Positions 7,747 to 14,275 are shown, counted from the first letter of the stretch. The stretch is DNA of 14,408 nucleotides from an uncultured Selenomonadaceae bacterium (GCA_937902665.1 CALELM010000029.1:1-14408); one strand, 5' to 3'. Numbers and translations are program-made. The notes: generated by a model not told the origin, from the letters alone.

Positions 7747-9858
7747 ATGCAGTTAGTAATCGCAGAAAAGCCGAGTGTGGCGAAAAGCATAGCAGATGTA
7801 TTGGGAGCCTTAGACAGACAGGACGGATATTTTGAGGGCGGCGGTTATCTTGTAAGCTGGTGCGTGGGACATTTAATCGAGCTTGCAGAACCAGAAAGCT
7901 ATGGAGAACAGTGGAAGAAATGGACTTACGAGAGCCTTCCGGTCAACCCGGAGCATTGGCAGTATGAGATCAAGGAGGATACCAAAGAGCAGTATAATGT
8001 GCTCTATGGTCTTTTGCATGACAGCAGAGTGGACGAGGTAGTGTGTGCCACCGATGCCGGACGGGAAGGAGAGCTTATCTTCCGTCTGGTCTACAACATG
8101 GCTTCCTGCAAAAAGCCCATGAAACGCTTATGGATTTCATCTATGGAGGAAAGTGCCATAAGGGAAGGATTTGAGAATTTGAAGCCGGGAAGTGACTATG
8201 ATCATTTATACCATTCCGCACTTTGCAGACAAGAAGCGGACTGGCTTGTGGGTATCAACGGTACAAGGCTTTTTACCGTTTTATATGGCGGCAAGGTGTT
8301 AAAGGTGGGCAGGGTACAGACACCTACCCTTGCAATGCTTGTGGAGCGTGAAGCAAAGATTATGAATTTCAAGAAAGAGCAGTATTTTATGGCTCATATC
8401 CTCTGTGGCGGCGTGGATGCAGCCACAGAGAGGATTGACAATAAAACAGAAGCAGAAAATGTTGCAGGAGCTTGTCTGAACGGACAGGCTCTTGTTACGT
8501 CTGTGGCAAAGGAAGAAAAAGCAGTAGCACCGCCGAAACTCTATGACCTTACCACACTTCAGAGGGATGCAAACCGCCTATTCGGTTTTACTGCAAAGCA
8601 GACCTTGGAGTACACCCAGAGCCTTTATGAAAAAAAGCTGTGTACCTATCCGAGAACGGACAGCCAGTATTTGTCTGACGATATGGAGCAGACTGCCGGA
8701 AATGTAATCGAAGCAATTTTCAGTTCCATTCTTTTTGAGGAAAATAGGATGTTCAATCCGGATATTATGCGTGTGTTAAACAGCAAAAAGGTTACAGACC
8801 ACCATGCGATTATCCCCACAATGGAGATTGAAAAAGCTGACCTTGCAACCCTGCCGGAAACGGAGCGAAAGATTTTATCCCTTGTGGCCAACAGACTGCT
8901 GTGTGCTACGGGGGAGAAACATCTTTATGAAACGGTCAAGGCAGAGCTTTCCTGTGGCGTTTACACCTTTACAACTTCTGGCAAGTCGGTCTTAAAAAAC
9001 GGGTGGAAAGATTTTGAAGATGCCTTTAAGCGTTCTTTTAAGACAACGGAAGATAAAGAGCAGGAGGATAAGAAGCTGCCAGAGCTTTCCGAGGGGCAGA
9101 CCTTTGACGGGGTACAGACGAAGATCAGCGAGCATTACACCACACCGCCGAAGCACTATATGGAAGATTCCCTTCTGTCTGCAATGGAGCGAGCCGGAAA
9201 CGAGGACATGAGTGACGATGTGGAGCGTAAGGGACTTGGCACACCTGCCACCAGAGCAGACATTATCGAGAAGTTAGTCAAGGACGGTTTCGTGAAGCGT
9301 GAGAAAAAGCAGATGATCCCCACAGAGGACGGAATGAAGCTGATTACGGTGCTTCCCGATGTGGTGAAGTCCCCGAAACTTACCGCTGACTGGGAAAATG
9401 CCCTTACCCTTGTTGCAAAGGAAGAGATGGAGCGTGAGGACTTTATGGCAGATATTGAAACAATGGTATCTGACTTAATCCACACCTACCACGAAGTCAG
9501 TGACGAGCAGAAAAAGATGTTTGCACAGGAGCAGAAGGTACTTGGTAAATGCCCGAACTGTGGCGGAGAGGTAGTAAAGGGAAAATACGGAGCTTTCTGC
9601 AAGAATAAGTGCGGCATGAATGTAAGCCGGATCATGGGTGTTGCCCTGTCAGATGAACAGGTGGAAAGCCTGCTTACCGGGAAAAAGACGCTGTTAAAGG
9701 GGCTTACAAGCAAGGCGGGCAAGAAATACGATGCCTATATCATTCCGAGCGGTACGGAAGAATACCACTACACAAAGGACGGAGAAGAAAAGTCCGGAGT
9801 GCAGTTTAAGTTTGTCATGGAGTTTCCCAATAAGAAATTCACAGGAAAGAAAAAATAA
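7747..9858 (+). CDS. topB: DNA topoisomerase III (type IA)
   Basis: This 703-aa type IA topoisomerase cuts and passes single strands. In ICEs it is thought to resolve intermediates of transfer or of element replication. The TOPRIM domain is at the N-terminus, with Glu7 in VIAEKPSVAKS and an acidic centre DAGREGE (Asp103, Glu107, Glu109). GRVQTPTLAMLV lies at about residues 189-200. The active-site Tyr301 is in TYPRTDSQYL. A KGLGTPATRADIIEKL motif at about 496-511 is also typical. The C-terminus has a four-Cys zinc module (Cys602, 605, 618, 622) followed by a C-terminal repeat-like domain, as in mobile-element copies. All key residues are present and the length is normal. ATG 7747 starts immediately after the previous stop. 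No strong ribosome site is visible because the upstream sequence is the Asp/Glu codon run (GAGGAGGA), which may itself serve as one. Confidence 0.95.
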   Translation: MQLVIAEKPSVAKSIADVLGALDRQDGYFEGGGYLVSWCVGHLIELAEPESYGEQWKKWTYESLPVNPEHWQYEIKEDTKEQYNVLYGLLHDSRVDEVVCATDAGREGELIFRLVYNMASCKKPMKRLWISSMEESAIREGFENLKPGSDYDHLYHSALCRQEADWLVGINGTRLFTVLYGGKVLKVGRVQTPTLAMLVEREAKIMNFKKEQYFMAHILCGGVDAATERIDNKTEAENVAGACLNGQALVTSVAKEEKAVAPPKLYDLTTLQRDANRLFGFTAKQTLEYTQSLYEKKLCTYPRTDSQYLSDDMEQTAGNVIEAIFSSILFEENRMFNPDIMRVLNSKKVTDHHAIIPTMEIEKADLATLPETERKILSLVANRLLCATGEKHLYETVKAELSCGVYTFTTSGKSVLKNGWKDFEDAFKRSFKTTEDKEQEDKKLPELSEGQTFDGVQTKISEHYTTPPKHYMEDSLLSAMERAGNEDMSDDVERKGLGTPATRADIIEKLVKDGFVKREKKQMIPTEDGMKLITVLPDVVKSPKLTADWENALTLVAKEEMEREDFMADIETMVSDLIHTYHEVSDEQKKMFAQEQKVLGKCPNCGGEVVKGKYGAFCKNKCGMNVSRIMGVALSDEQVESLLTGKKTLLKGLTSKAGKKYDAYIIPSGTEEYHYTKDGEEKSGVQFKFVMEFPNKKFTGKKK

Positions 9859-9873
9859 AAGGAGGATGTAACA

Positions 9874-10140
9874 ATGGGAGCAGAAGAAACAAAGAAAGTA
9901 CAGGACAATGAGAGCAAGGCGGACAAGTTTGTCCGTCTTGGGGAGTATCGTGTGAACAAGGTCATTGATGCAATCGGCAGGCTTGAGAACCTTTCCAACC
10001 GCACCAATTACGAGTACACACAGGAGCAGGTGGAAGCCATGTTCTCCATTATGGAAAAAAAGCTTTTGGAAGTCAAAGGCAGATTTGCCCCGAAAAAGGA
10101 AAAAGAAGATACGTTTTCATTTGGAAGAAAAGCAGAATAG
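9874..10140 (+). CDS. Small conserved mobile-element protein of unknown function
   Basis: This is an 88-aa, charged, soluble protein. The core reads ADKFVRLGEYRVNKVIDAIG and NYEYTQEQVEAMFSIMEKKL, a helical pattern with no membrane helix or metal motif. An excellent AAAGGAGG (9857-9864) lies about 9 bases before ATG 9874. The position directly after topoisomerase III is usual for small accessory ORFs of Tn1549-like elements, but I do not recognise a named family. The helix-rich, Lys/Glu-rich composition would fit a protein-protein or DNA-binding accessory role, which is only inference. Confidence 0.75.
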   Translation: MGAEETKKVQDNESKADKFVRLGEYRVNKVIDAIGRLENLSNRTNYEYTQEQVEAMFSIMEKKLLEVKGRFAPKKEKEDTFSFGRKAE

Positions 10141-10154
10141 GGAGGAAAGCCAGA

Positions 10155-10289
10155 ATGAAGCAGTTAGAAAAAGAAATCAATGTAACAAGTCAGAGAAACA
10201 TGATGAAGAGGTACCAAATGTATGGTGTCACAGTATCAAAGCTGACAGAGAAATCACAGAATGACACCAAGAAGGGAGAGAAAAAGTAA
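10155..10289 (+). CDS. Very small basic protein between the topB and DUF5688 genes
   Basis: This is a 44-aa ORF (ATG 10155, TAA 10287-10289) reading MKQLEKEINVTSQRNMMKRY..., strongly basic and ending in a Lys-rich tail. GGAGGA (10141-10146) sits 8 bases upstream, directly after the previous stop. Its own stop overlaps the next start (TAATG), so it looks translated and coupled within the operon. No family is recognised. The codon usage resembles its neighbours. Confidence 0.6.
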   Translation: MKQLEKEINVTSQRNMMKRYQMYGVTVSKLTEKSQNDTKKGEKK

Positions 10290-11392
10290 TGGAATACAGA
10301 GATTTTGTAGAACAGGTAAAAGAACAGATACAGGATTTCCTTCCTGAAAAGTTTGCAGATGCTGCAGTTGAGGTCAATCAGATTGTAAAGAATAATGACT
10401 GTGTTCTGGACGGTCTGATGGTAAGAACAGAAGAAAGTAATATTGCACCTACCATTTATCTGAATCCATATTTTGAGCAGATACAGGATGGAGCTGAATT
10501 GGATGATGTATTAGATCAGATTGCAAGTGTGTATCAGTCACATTATATTGACCACGATATAGATGTATCTGCAGTTACCGATTTTGACAAAATTAATGAC
10601 AAAATCATATGCAAGCTGATCAATGAGGAAGCAAATCAGCAGTTCCTTCAGGATAAACCGTACTCCAAGTTGGAAGATTTAGCAGTTGTGTATCAGATTT
10701 TAATGGATAAAACAGGAGAAGGGACTGCGACTATTACCATTACTGATAATCTGATGGATGGATATGGAATTACACTTGAAGATTTGCATGACCAGGCGTT
10801 GCAGAATATGGATACTTTGCAGCCACATAGTTTCAAAGGAATGAATGAAACGGTTGCGGAGATGATTGCAGTTGATATTGCAAGAGACCAAAATATTGGC
10901 ATGGATGAAGCAAAAGAAATGGCAATGCAGATGATGCCGGATATTCCCGATACCATGTATGTGCTGACAAATGATACAAAAGTAAATGGTGCGGCTGCAA
11001 TATTAAACGATAATATCAGACAGGAGATTGCTGAGAAGGTAGGAGATTTTTATATGCTGCCTTCTTCAATCCATGAAACGCTGATTATACCGAAAGATGC
11101 GGGAATGGAGTTTAAAGAACTTGAGCAGATGGTACAGGAGGTAAATCAGACACAGGTGGCGCATGGAGAACGTCTTTCGGATCATGTATATGAGTATGAT
11201 GCCAAAGAACATGAACTGTTCCGCAGTGACCGGGCAGAGGAACGTGCCAAGCAGAAAGAGGAAAAAAGAGATAACCGCCATGAGCGTGTTTCAGTAAAAG
11301 AGAAACTTGCGGAGAAAAAAGATGCCGTTATTAAGATGAATGCCGGGAAAGAGCATTCTGCACCAGAAAAGAAAAAGGAAGCTGTAATATAG
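10289..11392 (+). CDS. DUF5688 family protein
   Basis: This 367-aa soluble protein matches the DUF5688 family common in clostridial mobile elements. The N-terminal part is MEYRDFVEQVKEQIQDFLPE, followed by an acidic segment with PTIYLNPYFEQIQDG. A middle region contains the pattern WVLTN-like MYVLTNDTKVNGAAAILND and a segment DFYMLPSSIHETLIIP. The C-terminal about 90 residues are highly charged (Arg/Lys/Glu) and probably coiled or disordered. The biochemical role is not known. Proteins of this family often lie near DNA-processing genes of ICEs. AAGGGAGAG at 10272-10280 and the TAATG overlap support ATG 10289. The base composition is somewhat more AT-rich than the upstream transfer genes. Confidence 0.8.
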   Translation: MEYRDFVEQVKEQIQDFLPEKFADAAVEVNQIVKNNDCVLDGLMVRTEESNIAPTIYLNPYFEQIQDGAELDDVLDQIASVYQSHYIDHDIDVSAVTDFDKINDKIICKLINEEANQQFLQDKPYSKLEDLAVVYQILMDKTGEGTATITITDNLMDGYGITLEDLHDQALQNMDTLQPHSFKGMNETVAEMIAVDIARDQNIGMDEAKEMAMQMMPDIPDTMYVLTNDTKVNGAAAILNDNIRQEIAEKVGDFYMLPSSIHETLIIPKDAGMEFKELEQMVQEVNQTQVAHGERLSDHVYEYDAKEHELFRSDRAEERAKQKEEKRDNRHERVSVKEKLAEKKDAVIKMNAGKEHSAPEKKKEAVI

Positions 11393-11404
11393 GAGGAGTG
11401 GGAT

Positions 11405-11740
11405 ATGTATACAACAGGAGATAAGCTATTAAACGTGATGAAAGAGGAAGAAATCGGGATTGCGGAGCTTGCCATGATTTCCGGTGTGCCCGAGAGAACA
11501 ATCCTTGATATTATGGCAGGGGTTAAGGAACCGGAGCTTGGCGTTATGTGCAAGATTGCAGAGGGACTTGGCATCTGTGTCCATGAGCTTCGTGCGGATG
11601 AGGAGCACTATGCGGTATCCATTCCGAAGGATACCCTTGCAAAGCTGATTGTTGTCAGTGAGATTAACAATGTGGAACTGGAGGAACTGATCAACTGTAT
11701 TTTGGAAAAGGGCATTGAGGAGCATGGTTTATATGAATAA
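11405..11740 (+). CDS. XRE-type helix-turn-helix transcriptional regulator
   Basis: This is a 111-aa protein with an N-terminal helix-turn-helix of lambda-Cro/XRE type at about residues 15-60. It reads EEEIGIAELAMISGVPERTI for the first helices, then the recognition helix, then EPELGVMCKIAEGLGICVHEL. The C-terminal about 45 residues (LAKLIVVSEINNVELEELIN) form a helical segment that may dimerise. AGGAGGAG (11392-11399) lies 5 bases before ATG 11405. It is the last gene of the transfer operon and probably controls it or an accessory function. The natural target is unknown. An apparent -10 box (TATAAT 11743-11748) follows its stop, but I see no matching -35. Confidence 0.82.
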   Translation: MYTTGDKLLNVMKEEEIGIAELAMISGVPERTILDIMAGVKEPELGVMCKIAEGLGICVHELRADEEHYAVSIPKDTLAKLIVVSEINNVELEELINCILEKGIEEHGLYE

Positions 11741-12122
11741 GGTATAATGTACAATTAAGGAAATCGGAAATAAGGATAAAAGGATAGTAGGAAGTCCGAG
11801 TGTTCATGGTATTGAAAAAATGCTAATAACGGTGGAGAAAGAGATACTTTTTATACGTATATGAAGAAGTGTCGTATGTAAAATAGAAATCCAATAAATA
11901 CGAAGTTCTGAGTTGTTGTATAAGATTAAGTCGTATGCGCTAACAGCGCATGTCCGGTTTGAATGAGGGATATGGGCAGTAATGCCCATATCTATTTAAG
12001 AAGGTAGTATAATACTAGATTATTAGGTAAAAGGGGATTAAGTGTAAAATAGCATGTGGGTATGTCGTTAAAAGTATATGCGAGATTTTGCATCTGTTAT
12101 TTTGAAGAATATATCGTTTGAT
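11741..12122. other. About 380-bp stretch without a gene, containing an intron relic
   Basis: No credible ORF with a ribosome site is seen on either strand. The stretch holds the group II intron-like domain V/VI pair (annotated separately) and a 13-nt perfect palindrome, TAGTAT-A-ATACTA (12005-12017), that contains TATAAT but lacks a -35 partner. Another TATAAT at 11743 is likewise unsupported. Between 11750 and 11927 I find no recognisable structure. It could be decayed intron sequence. Confidence 0.5.
11928..11995 (+). mobile_element. Group II intron 3' end relic (domain V and domain VI hairpins)
   Basis: Bases 11928-11960 fold as domain V. A lower helix of eight positions (11928-11935 with 11953-11960) carries the diagnostic G-U wobble at position 3. 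A two-base bulge (11951-11952) lies on the 3' strand, and an upper helix (11936-11941 with 11945-11950) follows. This is the layout of the 34-nt consensus. The AGC triad reads AGT here, and position 7 is a T-C mismatch. Domain VI follows as a perfect 9-bp hairpin GATATGGGC...GCCCATATC (11969-11992), ending in CTAT like intron 3' ends. No bulged branch-point A is obvious. No intron-encoded reverse transcriptase and no 5' GTGYG boundary were found, so it is a truncated and probably inactive copy. Confidence 0.6.
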
Positions 12123-12123
12123 T

Positions 12124-12184
12124 TTATAATAATTTATGATAAATTATAAAATATATTGACAAATATCATAAGATATCATAAAAT
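12124..12184 (+). promoter_or_regulatory. Promoter and repeat operators of the DUF4258 module
   Basis: TTGACA (12156-12161), a 17-base spacer and TAAAAT (12179-12184) form a good vegetative-type promoter. The motif TATCATAA occurs at 12164-12171 and 12174-12181, exactly 10 bases apart (one helical turn), between and over the promoter boxes. An inverted copy (TTATGATA, 12134-12141) lies inside the palindrome AATTTAT-G-ATAAATT (12131-12145), just upstream. This arrangement suits autorepression by the zinc finger/HTH protein of the same operon, as in MqsA or XRE antitoxins; that regulator assignment is inference. Confidence 0.65.
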
Positions 12185-12222
12185 AACAATAACAAAACTC
12201 GTGAAGGAGGGGTGTGAAATGA

Positions 12223-12540
12223 ATGAGTAAAGAGGAAATGTTTGTCAGGAGTGCTTATGAAAGAGGTTTTTTGTACTTTTCTGATCATGCGTATGAAAAA
12301 ATGAGAAAACTTAAAATATCACAAGGTCAAGTTGTAGACTGTATAAAAAACGGTGTATTGGTGGAACAGCAAAGTGGATATGATAATGAAGATCCAAGGA
12401 TGGTTTTTTATAATGGTCATGAGAATAGTTTTTATGTTGTTGTAACTGTAACGGCGATGGATCATTTAGTTATAACCGTTTGCCAAACAGATTTTACAAA
12501 ATGGAAGAAAAAAGGAGATGGGATAGAGCGTATTAAGTAG
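12223..12540 (+). CDS. DUF4258 domain protein, putative MqsR/RelE-like toxin
   Basis: This is a 105-aa small basic protein. Features of DUF4258 include FSDHAYEKMRKLKISQGQVV near the N-terminus (residues 18-38: His22, Lys/Arg-rich helix, then a second helix), DPRMVFYNGHENSFYVVVTV in the middle, and the terminal strand LVITVCQTDFTKW. The family has the same fold as RelE/MqsR-type mRNA interferases, and its members are often toxin-like partners of zinc finger antitoxins. Enzyme activity is inferred, not shown. It is the first gene of the AT-rich module. GGAGG (12206-12210) lies 12 bases from ATG 12223. An alternative ATG at 12219 would read only three codons (MNE stop) and overlaps this start. 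The 70-base gap downstream contains a hairpin before the partner gene. Confidence 0.8.
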   Translation: MSKEEMFVRSAYERGFLYFSDHAYEKMRKLKISQGQVVDCIKNGVLVEQQSGYDNEDPRMVFYNGHENSFYVVVTVTAMDHLVITVCQTDFTKWKKKGDGIERIK

Positions 12541-12556
12541 GACTTGACTTAAATTG

Positions 12557-12611
12557 AAAGGAGGTGTGTACAGCTTCTATATAAATTATAGAGGCTGTGC
12601 TTATTAAATAA
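12557..12611 (+). promoter_or_regulatory. Ribosome site separated from the antitoxin start by a long hairpin
   Basis: A strong GAAAGGAGG (12556-12564) is followed by a 14-bp hairpin (12568-12581 with 12587-12600, loop TAAAT) that includes two T-G wobbles. The ATG of the next gene (12612) has no ribosome site of its own. The hairpin has no T-run and so is not a standard terminator. When folded it would bring the ribosome site to about 15-16 unpaired bases from the ATG. When unfolded the distance is 47. It may tune the toxin-to-antitoxin ratio. Confidence 0.5.
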
Positions 12612-13070
12612 ATGAATAAAATATGTTATAAATGCCATGGAAATATGATAGAACGAGAAATAGAAATCACATCGGGCTGGGGGGAATATGAATTAGCAAT
12701 AAAAGGAGTAAGGGCGTTTGTATGTGAGGAATGTGGAGCAATTTCTTTACGAGCAGAAGAAGTGAAAATGATGGAAGATATCTCAAGAGGTTTTGCAGAA
12801 AGACCAGAAGATGAAAGACCAGATTACTTGAATGTGGAAGAAACAGCAGATTTATTAAGAGTTTCTACTCAAACGGTTTATAACATGATTAAAAGTGGGC
12901 GATTAAAGGGAACAAAATTTGGAAGAGAATGGAGATTTCTAAGAAAAAATCTTGAGAGTTTAATTCAACCTGACCAAGCAATTGCTGCTCGGAATACATC
13001 TACTCAAAATTATGAGAAAGATAGCGCAATCTTAGATGAAATTCGAAAGAAGAGAAATGCTCATGAATAA
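12612..13070 (+). CDS. YgiT/MqsA-type zinc finger protein fused to an excisionase-family HTH
   Basis: This 152-aa protein has two parts. Residues 1-45 carry a CxxC...CxxC zinc site (Cys5, Cys8, Cys38, Cys41) with the ITSGWGEYELAIKGV strand pattern of YgiT/MqsA N-terminal domains, which bind and neutralise MqsR-like toxins. Residues about 70-118 are an excisionase/MerR-like HTH_17 domain (YLNVEETADLLRVSTQTVYN, then a wing with GREWRF). Classical MqsA has an XRE domain in this place. The C-terminal 30 residues are charged. It probably acts as antitoxin and autorepressor for the DUF4258 gene upstream. The gene overlaps the next by 8 bases (ATGAATAA), implying coupled translation with the ImmA/IrrE-like gene. 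Confidence 0.8.
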   Translation: MNKICYKCHGNMIEREIEITSGWGEYELAIKGVRAFVCEECGAISLRAEEVKMMEDISRGFAERPEDERPDYLNVEETADLLRVSTQTVYNMIKSGRLKGTKFGREWRFLRKNLESLIQPDQAIAARNTSTQNYEKDSAILDEIRKKRNAHE

Positions 13071-13796
13071 AATTCAAGCTTTAGCGAATGAAATGAAACA
13101 ATTTTTTTCACCTCAAATAGTTACAAATGTATATAATATATGTAAGCAATTAGAAATTGAAATTGTGGAAGCTCCTATACAAGCTGATGCATATCTTGAA
13201 TGTGAAAATGGAAATAGTTATATAGTTCTTAAAGAGTCTCTTAATAGAAAAAATTCACAATTGCACATGAATTAGGTCGTTTTTATATTCCGTGGCATTC
13301 AGAATTGATGTTTGGATGTGATATTAAAGAAATGGATTTTAAGAATGATTATGCACCAAGAGAAAAAGAAGCAAATTTGTTTGCAGCAGAACTTTTAATG
13401 CCAATGAAAGAATTTAAAAATCATTTTTCTGGAAAAATATGTTATACGACAGTATCGGAATTAGCTAATATATTTGATGTTTCTTTTCAAGCTGCACTTA
13501 ACAGATGTATAGATTTAGCATTTGAGGACTGCATGGTGGTTTGTAGTATTGATTGACGTATAAAATGGTTCAAAGCAACGGAAGATTTTCCATTATTGGT
13601 AAATAGGAAAACAGTAAGTGAGTTATCAGGTGCTGATGAATTATTTGATATGCAAATTTTTCAAGTAAAGACAATTGAAGAACCAGGGTATATTTGGTTT
13701 TGCAATGCTGACGAGAGGGATGTTGTAGAAGAAAGTATAGCATTTCCAAACTACAATGAAGTGATATCCATTATTCATTTAAAAGATGAATTGTGA
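13063..13796 (+). pseudogene. ImmA/IrrE-type metallopeptidase, broken
   Basis: Rebuilt, this is a 244-aa protein in which the ImmA/IrrE signature FTIAHELG-FYIPWH occupies the centre. The conserved EKEANLFAAELLMP zinc-Glu/helix segment follows, and the C-terminal domain after it ends KTVSELSGADELF... Three lesions are visible. The A-run at 13248-13253 lacks one A (or gained two), shifting the frame just before FTIAHELG. The HExxH motif reads HELGR (CGT at 13278-13280), losing a zinc ligand. An in-frame TGA (13554-13556) cuts off the last 80 residues, whose frame then stays open to 13796. ATG 13063 overlaps the upstream stop. In this family such proteases cut a partner HTH regulator, so the target may be the adjacent zinc finger/HTH protein. 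Together the lesions imply a dead gene, although two indel or base-call errors could exaggerate the damage. Confidence 0.75.
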
Positions 13797-13832
13797 ATAA
13801 AAAGGCGGCATCGCTTTGCAGAGCAATACCGC
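13797..13832 (-). terminator. Rho-independent terminator for minus-strand transcription
   Basis: Read on the minus strand, GCGGTATTGCT...AGCGATGCCGC (13832 to 13805) forms an 11-bp stem with two G-U pairs and is followed by CTTTTTATT. In the + direction the wobbles become two C-A mismatches and there is no T-run. It therefore works, if at all, for a leftward transcript ending just after the broken peptidase gene. Confidence 0.6.
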
Positions 13833-13837
13833 TTAAT

Positions 13838-13925
13838 CGGATACACAGTTGGTATTCCGAATCTTGATAACACAAGTAGATTATAGCTGAAATAAGCTTC
13901 TATTTCAAGATAATATTTCCAACTG
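13838..13925. ncRNA. Structured RNA-like segment upstream of two small genes
   Basis: The segment holds several pairings. These are CGGATAC...GTATTCCG (13838-13859, one bulge, loop ACAGTTG); ATCTTGA (13861-13867) with TCAAGAT (13905-13911); an inner hairpin GAAATA-AGCTTC-TATTTC (13889-13906); and CAGTTGG (13846-13852) with CCAACTG (13919-13925). The last pairing uses the loop of the first hairpin, so it is either a pseudoknot or an alternative fold. The 3' partner ends right at the ribosome site AGAAAGG of the first small gene. It could be a + strand leader or a minus-strand small RNA ending at the terminator next to it. No named RNA family is recognised. Confidence 0.45.
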
Positions 13926-13945
13926 AGAAAGGTATGGTTTTGAAA

Positions 13946-14071
13946 ATGAGAAAGACAGTTAGAGTAAGAGTGTCTGCAAAACCGGTTTCAAACAGAAGTG
14001 TCAGAATTAAGACTTCTGTTAGTAGCGGTGGAACAACCAGAACAAAAACACAGACAATTAGAATGAAATAG
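13946..14071 (+). CDS. Very small basic protein, unknown function
   Basis: This is a 41-aa protein (MRKTVRVRVSAKPVSNRSVR...) composed almost only of Arg, Lys, Ser, Thr and Val, with no acidic residues. Such composition would fit nucleic-acid binding. An upstream ATG at 13934 would add MVLK, but it lies one base after AGAAAGG. ATG 13946 is 13 bases away and matches the repeat-like start better. It is followed after 12 bases by another small gene with a perfect AGGAGG site overlapping this stop, so the two are a likely pair. No family is recognised. Confidence 0.5.
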   Translation: MRKTVRVRVSAKPVSNRSVRIKTSVSSGGTTRTKTQTIRMK

Positions 14072-14083
14072 GAGGTTGTGATT

Positions 14084-14260
14084 ATGGCAACAAATAAACC
14101 AATTGAAGATAATTCAAGAATAGGAGCTGTTAAAGGCAGATCCCAAGTTTACAATCCATCAACTGGATTGTGGACGAAACGTGACTCACAAACTGGAAGA
14201 TTTATGGATGTAAAGACATCAAGTAATACACCATTTAAAGGGGTAAGAAAAGAAAAATAA
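14084..14260 (+). CDS. Small basic protein with KGRSQVYNP...TKRD...TGRFMDVK pattern, unknown function
   Basis: This 58-aa protein reads MATNKPIEDNSRIGAVKGRS and continues through a short Trp-containing segment and TGRFMDVK to PFKGVRKEK. It looks like a conserved, compact, basic domain, but I cannot name the family. ATG 14084 is chosen because AGGAGG (14070-14075) lies 8 bases upstream. GTG 14078 in the same frame is too close. The gene is closed by a clear terminator 16 bases after its stop, so the operon of two small genes ends here. It has no membrane helix or Cys. Confidence 0.65.
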   Translation: MATNKPIEDNSRIGAVKGRSQVYNPSTGLWTKRDSQTGRFMDVKTSSNTPFKGVRKEK

Positions 14261-14275
14261 AGAAAGTCTTTTTGA

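Larger units (their letters stand above)
1..11740 (+). mobile_element. Transfer module of a Tn1549/CTn-like integrative conjugative element (partial)
   Basis: The gene order VirB6-like, PrgI, VirB4, M23/NlpC hydrolase, DUF4315, DUF4366, topoisomerase III, DUF5688, XRE regulator is the characteristic transfer block of Tn1549-like and C. difficile CTn-type elements. All genes are on the + strand with overlaps or very short gaps, which implies a single operon. The window starts inside the block, so coupling protein, relaxase and integrase are not seen. Neither end of the element nor an attachment site could be identified. The element name is inferred from gene content, not from a database match. 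Confidence 0.85.

Noticed and set aside
7599..7790. Ser-rich minus-strand frame of 63 codons
   Set aside because: It is the mirror of the Asp/Glu codon run of the DUF4366 gene and has no ribosome site.
9156..9722. Minus-strand frames within topB
   Set aside because: They lie wholly inside a well-supported topoisomerase gene and have low-complexity Ser/Phe content.
11743..11748. TATAAT after the XRE gene as a promoter
   Set aside because: No -35 at 16-18 bases and no gene follows for about 480 bases.
12568..12600. Hairpin after the DUF4258 gene as a terminator
   Set aside because: No T-run follows; the bases after it are GCTTATTAAATAA, leading directly into the next start.
13838..13925. CRISPR repeat, tracrRNA or retron RNA
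   Set aside because: No repeat-spacer array, no Cas gene and no reverse transcriptase in the window; only generic stem structure is seen.
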